From Lepidodermella squamata (lineage: Eukaryota > Gastrotricha), in the NCBI GenBank assembly GCA_047495785.1, contig JBLDXI010000007.1, positions 806,001 through 870,000 of the forward strand: 64,000 nucleotides of DNA, written 5' to 3'. Below are positions 53,171-63,575 of the stretch, piece after piece (the first letter of the stretch is position 1; every line of letters begins with the position of its first letter). A program made the position numbers and the translations under genes. The notes under the pieces are model-generated. The model was not told where the DNA came from. It worked only from the letters and a program-made list of their open reading frames with translations, and made no database searches.

Positions 53171-54122
53171 AATATTTTCAACCCGATTTTGTTATGACGC
53201 GCATGAACGAGTATAAAAGCTAGACTCGCATAAGCGGGAAAAATTATGATTATACTACAGGGTGGCCAAAAAATTCCGCAGAAGGCGAATTCGATGCGCA
53301 TCAGCTTTATGAGGAGTTTTATGAAGTAGAAAAATTTCAAGCATTCTTCTGCCAATGGAACTCCTCATTAAAATGATGCGCATCGAATTCGCCTCCTGCG
53401 GAATTTTTTGGCCACCCTGTGGGGAAAGTGAAAGATGCTTGAGGAAAAATGATGACCCATTTAGAATAGCAAGAAAGCAATTTGAAATATTTACATTCTA
53501 CATGAAATTTAGACCCATTGGGGAAACAATGCGAGGAAATTATTACGTCATAGCAGAAATTTTATTTTTTGCGTAACAATGCTAGCCGCCCTAAAATACG
53601 CCTGCTGTCTGAAAACAGATCAACATGATTGAAAGGTAAAGCAAAGCGTAGAAAAATACCGTTTTCGTCATATCTTCGTAAATTTCTATTTAAAAAATTA
53701 ATTAGGAAAAATCCTAGAACCAAATTTTTCCCGAAAGAGCCGATTAACGGTTGTGTTTAATCAGCTGTATCTGGAAAACGAATTGTTCCAGCGCGAAGAA
53801 TCGTCAAACCACAGAAGAAAAAGTTATAATAGATGGGACCGATTCCGTAAAAAACCGAATCATCAAGTCTACCTCCATTGATATAAATCATTGATATAAA
53901 ATTGCCTAGGATTGAGTTTAAGCATGAATATCGATTCGAATAAGCCTGGAATCAAAGCCAGCTTTAGGCATCATTTAGGCGCAAAAATAAGTGGAAATCA
54001 TGGAAATCCCATGGAAATTAATCGAAATACTTGCAAATACACGAAATAACAAAAATATCACAAATTTCATAGTACACAATATATATAGAATGTAGAAATT
54101 ATCAAGATGTCATTGTCGAATT
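53171..54122. other. Intergenic gap of about 950 bp, with a foldback element
   Basis: Contains the hairpin element at 53258-53419; the remaining 700 bases show no gene. Confidence 0.5.
53258..53419. mobile_element. 162-bp foldback MITE (CAGGGTGGCC ends)
   Basis: Left arm 53258-53302 and right arm 53375-53419 are reverse complements with one mismatch in 45. The stem continues with ATGAGGAGTT (near 53310) facing AACTCCTCAT (near 53360). Ends CAGGGTGGCCAAAAAATTCC resemble Tc1/mariner termini. TA precedes the left end (53256-53257), but no TA follows the right end, so the duplication is not confirmed. Confidence 0.75.
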
Positions 54123-55776
54123 TCATTTGCCAGCAACAAATTTTCTTTTTAGAGTTTTTAGAATGCCGGGGAAGGGTATTGCGTAATCGAACGCTGTTTT
54201 TCCAAAGCTGTCAGCGAGATACGGATCAGCACCATGTTCCAAAAGCAATTTGACTCCATCCTCACTCATTTTATATATCATGTTGTTTAACGGAAGGTCA
54301 TCAATAGGCTTATTAGGATCCGCGCCGGCCTCAAGGAGTACCTTCATCCTGGGTTCGGGCTTTTGCGCCAGGGAAATTGCAATATTTAGCGCGGTTGCAC
54401 CTTCGCAGTTTCTGCTCGCCACATCTGCGCCTTGTTTGATCAAAAATCTCACGATACCAATCGATTGAAAACCAGCGGCATACATCAGCATCGTATAACC
54501 TTGTTTATCAGACGTATTAACATCGAACCCAGCCTTGATAAAAGCAGCGATTATCGCCTTAGAAACAGTCTCATAGTGGAGACTGAGCAGCAATAAATTG
54601 TCCCCCTTGCCATTAACCGAATCAGGACTGACACCATGAGAGAGTAGGAATTTCACGGCATCGGCATTGTTCGACGATAAAGCGGCCTGAAGAGCTGTAG
54701 GGCCATCGAAATAGGCACCGCGGGAATAAAATTCATTCAGCACGGCTACGGAAGCGTCTTTTAAAATCGCTCTGAAAAACATGGAATTTTTTAATTCTGC
54801 ACATGTATTCTTGCGATTAATAAGGCTCGGAGCTTCATCTAACAAGGCTCGAACTTGTTCTAATAAATTAGCGGGAGAGATGTCGAGTAATTCGCGCATA
54901 CTTTGACGCTAAAAATACGAAAATATAGTCGAATTTCAACAAAAATATCTCAGATTTCACCGCGTCAAGAAAAAGCGCCAAACTCGGAAAAACGATCCGA
55001 ATAGACTCAATTTTGCTCGACGAAGCAGAACCGATGAATCGAGTTCCGCTAGGATAATTATCCAAGAGCCAAACTTCACGCGCTTCACGATAAAAATCAG
55101 CCTACAATAATCAGACTTCAATTCGAAATTTTTTTGGGATGGAAATCAAACATGGCCCTTCACTATTTGCTTCAGTTTATTCATTTCAGCGTCGTAGAAT
55201 GAGATGATACTCGCGGCAATGCAATCTAACGCAATAACTGGTTTCAGGTAGTCGAAAACCTGGCATGCAAAAATTTTTCAAGATAAATAAAAAATCCTGG
55301 CAATTTAATTTTACCTGTGGACATCCGCCTGGCAATCCGACCATCCACCAATTTTCTTGGTCATTGATCATGAAAAAATTGTTGAACACTCGATCGTGAA
55401 CGGATTCATATGAATTGCGATTTAAAGGCCGAAATAACTTCGAGGTAGCCAGGGCATGGCGAAGCGAGTCGAGCGCCCCTCCAATTGACAGAAATTGGCG
55501 AGCTTTTTCTGGCCCGAATTCGAGAAAAATCAAGCTTTCCCATAGCAAATCACCTGTGATCAAATTGTGCCAACTGAGAAACAGAAATCCGGAAAATAAT
55601 CAAGGTTATTTTGCCATTTTATAAAACCTTTTTGACACGATACTGCAGATGAGGAAAATTTCGTACTGGCGTAAATTCAACAAAATTTCGACCATTATCT
55701 CTTTCGGCAGAAATTTAGCGGGATCGATTAAGACAGGCGGCTCATCCAAGTTGAACCTGCGTTTCCGACAAGCCAT
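54123..55776 (-). CDS. F-box/ankyrin protein, array member 10
   Basis: F-box exon 55776-55632 (MACRKRRFN, then FLPKEIMVEILLNLRQYEIF), W-x-x-F exon about 55576-55317 (LLWESLIFLEFGPEKARQFL, WWMVGLPGGCPQ), about 55262-55160 (DYLKPVIALDC, SFYDAEMNKL), about 55102-54960 (NYPSGTRFIGS, IVFPSLALFL), ankyrin exon about 54910-54123 (KQGYTMLMYAAGFQSIGIV, ATALNIAISLAQKPEPRMKV). Start chosen at 55776 to match MANRKRK of member 11. Members 10 and 11 are sister copies, alike in every exon. Confidence 0.82.
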
Positions 55777-56144
55777 TATCTTATAACTATACGAAAAATC
55801 AGTCCGTAGTCTAAAATTGGTAATCAAGTAAAATTACACTAGAAAACTTGAAAATTCAAACAAGAGCAAATCAAAGCAAGTTTACTCAAGATCCTCGGCA
55901 TATTCTAAGTCGTCTTCGCCCATGAAATAAATCGCAAGGTATTCAAATTAGCAATGCTCCTCAAATCCGGACCAGAGCCAAGCAACAAATGAAAGATATA
56001 AATGTCAAGTTTAATCGCAATGTTAAGTTTTGGGTGTCGTTAAATGTATAGAAATACCGTGGAAATCAATCGAAATATTGGCACATATAAGAATTAGTTC
56101 ATAACAAATCGGTATAAGTATGGGGAGTCGATATCGTCAGAATA

Positions 56145-57823
56145 TCATTTGCCTGCAACAGCTTCCGTTTCCAAGAGTTTCAACAGGAACGGGTAGTCTT
56201 TCGCGCATTCAAACGCAGTTTTGCCACGGCTGTCAGTGAGACGTGGATCAGCACCGTGCTCCAAAAGCATTTTTACCCCGTCTTTGCTCCTTTTTCGTAT
56301 CATCTGATGCAGCGGAGGGTCATCTCTAGGATGATTCGGGTCCGCGCCAGCTTCCAGTAGAACTTTTATCCTCGGCTCGGGAATTTTCGTGATGCTCAAC
56401 GCAATATCTAAAGCACATGTTCCATCGCTACTTTTTAGCTTAGCATCGGTGCCTTTTTTGACAAAAAACCGGACGATATCGATTGACTGAGAGGCGGTCG
56501 CATTCATCAACAGTGTATAACCATCGCTATCGGCCGTATTAACATCCAAGCCAGCCTTAATGAAAGCATCGATGATAGTCTTGTTAGCCGGGCTTCGAGA
56601 GCGGAGATTAGCAACTAACAAATTCTCGCCAGCGGAATTCTTCGATTGAGCATCGGCGCCATGAGAGAATAGGAATTTCACGGTATTAGCATTGTTCGAC
56701 GACAAAGCAGTTTCCAGAGCGATTCGGCTATCGAAATAAGCCCCGCGAGAAACAAATTCTGTCAAAATTTCCTTGGACGCATTTTTCGAAATCGCCTTGT
56801 AAAATATCGACTTTTTGAACCGAATGCCGTTACCCTTGCGATTGATAATACCGGGAGCTTTGTCAAGCATGCATCGAACTTCGTCCAATTCAGGTGGGAA
56901 GTTGTTTTCGTTAAACAAATTGCTCAATTTGCGTTGCTGGAAATGCGAAAATATTATTGATTTTCGACCGATAATAATCAAAATTAAACCGTGTCGAGAA
57001 ACAGCGCCAAACTTGGAAACGCAATTCGAATATAATCAATTACGCCTGAGCTATCAGAGCCGATGAACCGTGTACCATCGGGGTAATCATCCAAGAGCAA
57101 AAGTTCAGTAGATTCATCGTCATCGAGAAAAACATCGTAATCTAACTGTAATATACATCAAAGTTGAGATAAATCTGACACATTTTTCGCCACCGAAAAA
57201 CTAACACTGCGGTCTAAATGCCCGAGTTTGTTCATTTTTGAGTCATAAAATGAGATGGTGCAATTGGGATCGCAATCCAGTACAATAACAGGTTTCAAGC
57301 AGTCAAATGCCTGTATAGTGAAAATTATTAAAAAAACACCCAAAAATTTAAAAATGTAATTTACCTGAGAACATCCCACCGGCAGTCCGACCAACCACCA
57401 ATCCTCTTCGAGATTGTACATATATAAATGTTTGAAAACCCGATCGCTAATGGATGCATATGAATTCCGAGTATGGTGCTGGACTAATTTGGAAGTAGCA
57501 AGAGCATGGCGAAGCGAGTCGAGCGCCCCTTCAATCAACAGAAACCGTCGCGCCTTCTCAGGCCCGAATTCGCGGTAAATCACGCCCTCCCACAGCAAAT
57601 CGCTCTTTATTACATTGTGCCATCTGAATAAAATCCAAGTGAAAGTTAAATTTCAAATTCAAATTATAGCAAACCCTTTCGAAACGAGGTTGCAGTTGAC
57701 GAAAATTTCAGGCAAGCGCAAATTCAAGAGAATTTCCACCATCACCTCTTTAGGCAGCAATTCGATAGGATCAATGAATACAGGGGGAATGTCCACATCC
57801 AACTTGCGTTTACGATTGGCCAT
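56145..57823 (-). CDS. F-box/ankyrin protein, array member 11
   Basis: F-box exon 57823-57680 (MANRKRKLD, LLPKEVMVEILLNLRLPEIF), W-x-x-F exon about 57624-57365 (WEGVIYREFGPEKARRFLLI, WWLVGLPVGCSQ), about 57311-57200 (DCLKPVIVLDCDPNCTISFY), about 57145-56990 (LLDDYPDGTRFIGSDSS, IAFPSLALFL), ankyrin exon about 56942-56145 (SDGYTLLMNATASQSIDIV, GADPNHPRDDPPLHQMIRK). Complete, with no visible damage. It is the clearest member for defining exon limits. Confidence 0.84.
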
Positions 57824-57995
57824 TATTTCACAAAATTCTAAAAAAACCAAATTATACAAATTAAAAAAATTAAAATATGAGCGATTCGGCAGGCCTTAGG
57901 TAACTTTATTTAATGCGTGGAAAAATCTGAAAAAAGCAAAACGAAATTTCTCAGTTCACTTGAAACTCATCCAGTTATTTGGCATGTTACACGCG

Positions 57996-59075
57996 TTAGT
58001 TGTTCGATATTTTGATGGCTTTTTCCAAGATTTCAATAATACCATTGTCGTCCCTGTTGATGTAGTAAATCTCGGCCAATTCCAAAGGGGTCAGATCATC
58101 GCTGCTCTTCAAATTCGGATCAGCCCCGTGTTCAAGCAACAAACGAATAGCATCCGGGCGGCCTTTCAGAACCATTTTGTGCAACGGCTTCAATACACGA
58201 GGCTTCTTTTTCAGTTCGTATTCCATATTACGACACAATTTGTGTTTCACTCTTCCATTGTGTAGCCAGCCACTCGATTCGTCGCACGCTTCGATTGGAG
58301 CATCTTTGGGGAGCTCCTTAATTCTCGTTGATTGGATATTACAATCAACATTCGGATCGGCTCCTTTTTCCAATATCAATTTCATCCTCGGCTCAGGTTG
58401 TCGATGATCCATGGCGAAGAGCAAGGCCGAATAGTCACCCTTATTTGACCCCAAAACGTTAGCTCCTTTTCCGACCAGTATCGAACAGTTTCGATTTTCT
58501 GAGTTTTCACGGCCGTCATTAACAGAGTGTTTTTCATAATAATCCGTCAAATTGACATCTAGCGCGGCGTCGATCAAAGCGTCGATGATTTTTGAGGAAC
58601 GCTTTTGTCATACAAAACTCTGAGGAGGCTATTAGCGATTTCAATTTTTTCGAATTTCAGAAGAATTCCATGTTCCAGTAACACATTGACCGCCGCAGGA
58701 TTCCCAACGGAGACAGCTGTTGCAAAATTTCGAGGATCAAATCGAGAAAAAATCGCAAAACTTCTTTTGGAATGTTCGGCCGATTGGCCGTTCGGAGCCG
58801 AATTCGCGAATGATTAGCCTTTGCCAAAAAATCGTGACTCTAAAGAAAATTTCCCCGCCTAAAATCAAGATAAGAGGAAAATTATCCGATAACTGAATAG
58901 TTGGATCGATAAATAGACCTTTCGCAAACCAGATTTCAACATTCAAACAGCTGGCGGTATTTAGATGAAGAAGTATCTCGATCAAAACGTCGCGTTGTAA
59001 GTGGGACATGGGATCAAAACCAGTTGCAACGTCCTCATGGGCACATCGGCCCTGTAAACAATCGCCCTCTTCCAT
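57996..59075 (-). pseudogene. F-box/ankyrin pseudogene, array member 12
   Basis: The frame from 59075 keeps an F-box (LQRDVLIEILLHLNTA) and the start of the W-x-x-F exon (IFWQRLIIREFGSE), then runs directly into ankyrin sequence in another frame near 58740 (RFDPRNFATAVSVGNPAAVN). Most of exon two and all of exons three and four are gone. A second frame change lies near 58600, between LLRVLYDKSVPQ and SSKIIDALIDAALDVN. The 3' ankyrin repeats (LKPLHKMVLKGRPDAIRLLL) remain open to 57996 but carry an extra stretch of about 45 residues not found in sisters. A deletion plus a frameshift make it a pseudogene. Confidence 0.8.
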
Positions 59076-60096
59076 TATCGATCCGCCAAATGATCAATTT
59101 TCAAAGTAGAATCTAAAAATCCCGTTCAGCAGAAAATTTGCAATGGGGTTAGCAAATCGGGAGAATCCTCTCCAATATAAAATGGTTTCATTAATAATGA
59201 TAATGCCTCCTGGATTGCATCCAGAAAATAATCGCTGAGAATCACGCCTAATCTCCTATTTCTCCCATAAGCTTATCCCCTAAGTCGCAAAACAATTTTT
59301 CAATTTTCTTAATTTATACCTACCGGGAGAATGTCCCTTCATTATTTGCGAATTTACTGAACAAATTTGCGGGAAAAAACCCGGAAACCCCCTGGCTCGG
59401 TAATTTTCGGCATTACAACCGGTTAGACCGAATTTCTCCGGATTTTTTTCCTCTCATTGACAAGTGGCATGCCTGATCATTCTCGTAGCATTATGCATTT
59501 TTTCAAGATTTTTCTGGCTGTTCTCCTCTCCTCTTCTCCTCTCATTTTACTTTCTGATCCCTTTTCCTTGTATTTTCTTTGTTTATGTTAGTTATGGGAC
59601 ACGTTGTATCATTCATATCGACCCGACTTCATGTTCCATTGCCGCTATCACTCAGCATCTCAGCAGTTAACTAGGACTCAAAGATTTCGGGAATTTTATA
59701 CAATTTACAACTGAAAAAGGGGAGCACAGGAACGAAAATCAGGAACGGTCATACTGCTAGTAGTAACGCCAACTATACGGAAAAATCCTAAATCTCTAAC
59801 AAATAGATTAGGCAAAGGTGTCTCAAGGCATTTTGTAAAAAATCGGTCGCTTTATATCAAGTTAAACCAGCGCATCCACTTGAAACTTGGATGAATCATT
59901 AAAATGCAAGAATTATAATCAGCCTCAAAAACCAACAGCACCTGACGTCGTAATAATTGTTGAATGATTGCCATCAGGTGCCAAAAACATCAATAAATTC
60001 GATTAAAATGTTTGAACGCAACCCAGTAAAATAGTGAATAGAATAATCATAATAATATTAGAATAAAACGATGAATAAAGATGAACAATAAATCGG
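59076..60096. other. Intergenic gap of about 1 kb, holds MITE copy 2
   Basis: Apart from the element at 59270-59606 nothing recognisable is seen. The small open frame at 59464 lies within the MITE and is not a gene. Confidence 0.5.
59270..59606. mobile_element. TA-flanked MITE (Tc1/mariner type), copy 2, reversed
   Basis: Matches the reverse complement of 22897-23253 along its length: CGCAAAACAATTTTT start, the CGGTTAGACCGAATTTCTCC centre, and the ATGGGACACGTTG end. TA lies at both sides (59268-59269, 59607-59608). More diverged than copy 1, especially at the left terminus. Confidence 0.72.
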
Positions 60097-61532
60097 CTAT
60101 AAAGTGCCTTCATGATTCGCGCCAGACTTTAACAATAAATTTTGAAAAGATTCTCCAATTTTGAGATCCACAGCCAGCTTCAACGCAGATTCGCCGCTGT
60201 TATTAACCGCGTTGACATTCGCGCCTTTCGATATTAAAAACGAGGCTGCTTCCAAGGATCGAGTTTTAACAGCAATAATTAACGGCGTGTTGCCAAAAGC
60301 GTCGGTTTTATTCACATCGGCGCCGTTATCAATCAGGAGCTCGAGTAGGGACTTTGAACATGGCTGGCAAAGCACCAACAACGGTTGGCCAGTTCCATCG
60401 ACCATATTCGCATCGCCTCCTTTCTCCAGAAAAACGGCAGTCGATGTCATAAAATGATTCCGAGTCGCAAAAATGAGTCCTTCCCTCAACAGAACGGCGT
60501 TGTTGTTGAAAAATACTTCCAAAATATCGCGATTTTGCTTCGAAATAGCCGTTGCGAGTGGGGTGTTGTCGAAACTTCGACTGAATAACGGAGCATATGG
60601 TTGGTAAGCCAATCGAGGATTCCTCCTTAAAATCGACTCAATAATTTGCACATCGCCATATGCTGCTTTTTGATTCAACGACCAGGCCTTGAAAATTAAT
60701 GCTAAATTACTGGAAAAGTCAAATAATGCAGAAACAAACAAGTTCAAGAGTTGAGCCAAAACTCGGCATGAAAAGTCGCATTTCGACCTTATTCACTCGC
60801 CTATCAGGAACAACAAAACGAGCCCCGCAAGGGTAAGATCGAAGGTACATCCACTCGCCATTATTCTAAAAATGTAGAAAAATTCCGCAAAATGCAACGA
60901 TAAAAAAGCTGGACCTACCAGCTTTGGCCCCAAAATATTCAGCTCTTCGTCCAGGTACAAAAAATTGTCGGTACCCTCGTAGATAGGCATTTTCAAAATA
61001 TCAAGTGCCTGAATTTCAAAATATTTTTCCATCACAATTTAACAGAAAGAAAACGAATTCTAACCTCAGGACAACGAGAGGGTAATTTTAGCATCCACCA
61101 TGACGCGTGATAACAAGTTCGAACACAGGCAATAGGCGACAAAGGGTCGTTAACAAATTCCGGGAAATGCGACTTGACGGCGGCAGTGAAATCTTCCAAC
61201 GAGCCATGACCATGAAAATCGTAAATAGTTCGGCGATTTTCAGGCTTGTAAAACGGCCGGAAAATTTTGTTATCGCAGAGATCCGCCCTGAGTCGATCCA
61301 AGGCGCCGCCGATACTCAAAAATTTAGCGGCTCGATCGGCGCCGAATTCGAATATGATGAAGCCTTCCCAAAAGTACCTGCTATCAATAAATTCGTGCCA
61401 TTTTCGGCTGACGGCTTTGCAAGTTTTGAAGATGTCTTCATTGCCAAGAAGTAGAAGAATACGAACGGCGATATGCGACGGTAGCCGCAATAACAGGTCT
61501 CTAGGGCATGCTTCAAAATCATTGGAGGCCAT
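60097..61532 (-). CDS. F-box/ankyrin protein, array member 13
   Basis: First exon 61532-61070 joins the F-box (LPSHIAVRILLLLGNEDIF) and the W-x-x-F part (YFWEGFIIFEFGADRAAKFL, WWMLKLPSRCPE) without the intron seen in other members. Then about 61012-60918 (ALDILKMPIY, FLYLDEELNILGPK), about 60866-60790 (EWMYLRSYPCGARFVVP), ankyrin exon about 60690-60097 (NTPLATAISKQNRDILEVFF, FGNTPLIIAVKTRSLEAASF). The reading frame is open further upstream to 61595 and would add a hydrophobic leader (MKIGKVLLIVSIFLIINL). I prefer 61532 because other members begin close to the F-box. Confidence 0.75.
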
Positions 61533-61734
61533 TAACTCAACTAAATTAATAATTAAAAAAATTGAAACAATAAGAAGGACTTTTCCAATTTTCATGGAAG
61601 TAAAAAAACTGATAAGTATTTAATGATTCCTCATTCCACAGTGGTAATAAGTAGTAAAAATGAAAGAAGCTTATACAGACAGGTCAACAAAATAATAATA
61701 CACCGTCAGATACAAACAAGCTCAACAACATTAA

Positions 61735-63407
61735 TTAGCTTCGAAAATTCTTCTGCGAATAAGATTTCAACAAATCAATGATATGGGACTCATTTGCATA
61801 ATAAACCGCGTCACTTCCGTCTTCGTTAACCTGACCTACATCGGCACCTCGGGTCAACAGATAGACAATCGAATCCATTTCGCATGATTTAACAGCTTTG
61901 ATCAGCAAAGTATCGCCTAATCTGTCGATTTCATTGATATTCGCCCCATGTTCAACCAGCAAATCGAGAGAAGACGATCGAAATCCGTGGATTTGATGGA
62001 AAAGTCCTTGGCTCAACAGAGACAGCCCATCAATAGCTCGAGCATTAGGATCGCCGCCATTTTTCAAATAAATTCTCACGACTTCGGTCGAATTGCGCCG
62101 AAGCGCATAAGCGGCAGCATTTGGGGTGATAACTCCGCCATGATTGCATATGGACTCGAGAATTCTGTAGTTATTCCGCCAAACTGCATGAGCTACAGGG
62201 CCGTGATTAAAGCTGAAATCGCCATGAGATTCAAGGTTGAAATCGTAAAATGGCTCCAAGCCATAAGCAACAACAATTTCAGGGTCTTGCTGAAGGATTT
62301 CATTAACACCATTCTCGAATCCGCGAGAAATATTTTTACACAAATTAAATCTCTGCAAAATGAAAAACGTAAAAAAATATGAAAAATGGGTTCATTACAT
62401 ACCATTGAGTTAATTCGAAACAGACTTGGGAGAACAAATCGCAGAGAGAGTCCTATTAAATCGTGGCTCCAGGCTATGAATCGAACGCCAGTTGGATAGT
62501 CAGTAACGCCTCGGAACAAATTTAGAGCGTAACGCTGAGCTGTATCGCTTAATGGAAACTACGTTTCACGAAAAATTGAAATTTCCTCGAAATTTAGAAA
62601 AAATGACAATTACCGTGATTTTTTGAAGTTCGCGCAAATCTTTATCAAGTAAATAAATTGACCGATCGCTACCCATGACCATCAAAACTTTGATTTGCAT
62701 AGGAATTCGCAGGTCATCAATAGCCTTAAATATTCTGTTCTTGAAAAATATTTCTGAAATAAAAATGCAAACCTGATATAGACCAGATGGGATTTTGTAG
62801 AGCCACCAGCAATTGAAGTGTTCTTTATTGCTGACAAATAGCTGGTTGATATCAGCATCATCTCGCGTTGTATGTGGAAATGTTTCAACGGTGACGCGCA
62901 AAAATTCAGCCAAGCTCGGGTCACTAGACCCATCGGTGTCTTCGGCGGTGTCACGGTAATTCTGTGACGCGAAAACTACGGTTGCTTGCTTTTTCGAGGC
63001 TTTGTCCAAGAAATTGGGCCGAAAAACTGCCCCGAATTGCAACTTGGATCTCAACTGATGAAGAGCAGTTGCTGATGACAGAAATGTCCTAGCCCTAGCC
63101 GAATCAAATTCTCTAAAAACCAGGTCTTGAAAAAAGTAATCGCTGGCTAGATAGGCGCTCCATCTAAAATCGAAAATTCATTTCGAATAATTTTGAAAAT
63201 TTGTGCAGAAAATACTTACGCTTTACAGACCAACGAACAGTTGAGGTACAAATCAGAATTTCGGACCAGCAAAAATATGTGCTTTCTCAATTCCGGAGGT
63301 AGAGCGAATAAAATATCGAACGATTCCGAATGATCAAAATTTGACGACTTTGAAGGCGGAGAATCAGGGTGACAAGCATTCGAGATGCTACGCTTTCTAT
63401 TTTCCAT
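61735..63407 (-). CDS. F-box/ankyrin protein, array member 14
   Basis: F-box exon 63407-63220 (MENRKRSISN, then ALPPELRKHIFLLVRNSDLY), donor GC|gtaagt. W-x-x-F exon 63163-62773 (YFFQDLVFREFD, WWLYKIPSGLYQ). Then about 62724-62615 (AIDDLRIPMQIKVLMVMG, IYLLDKDLRELQ), about 62540-62400 (DYPTGVRFIAW, FVLPSLFRI), ankyrin exon about 62356-61735 (RLGDTLLIKAVKSCEMDSIV, GPVAHAVWRNNYRILESIC). Start at 63407 matches MANRKRK and MACRKRR of members 10 and 11. The second exon is longer than usual, with an acidic insertion near 62950. Confidence 0.76.
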
Positions 63408-63575
63408 CAATTTCAGTTCAGTGGTAAAAATCAGTTCGTCATTTAAAATCAATCTAGGCATAGGTAGAGAGTGAGCGCTTTATTCAAATTATAACATCGA
63501 AATGAGCATATTATGATAAAAATTCTTCGATTGCACAAGAAAGCTCAACAATTGATTTGAAAAAGTAAAAAATGA

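Noticed and set aside
59464-59670. 68-aa hydrophobic frame
   Set aside because: Lies within MITE copy 2.
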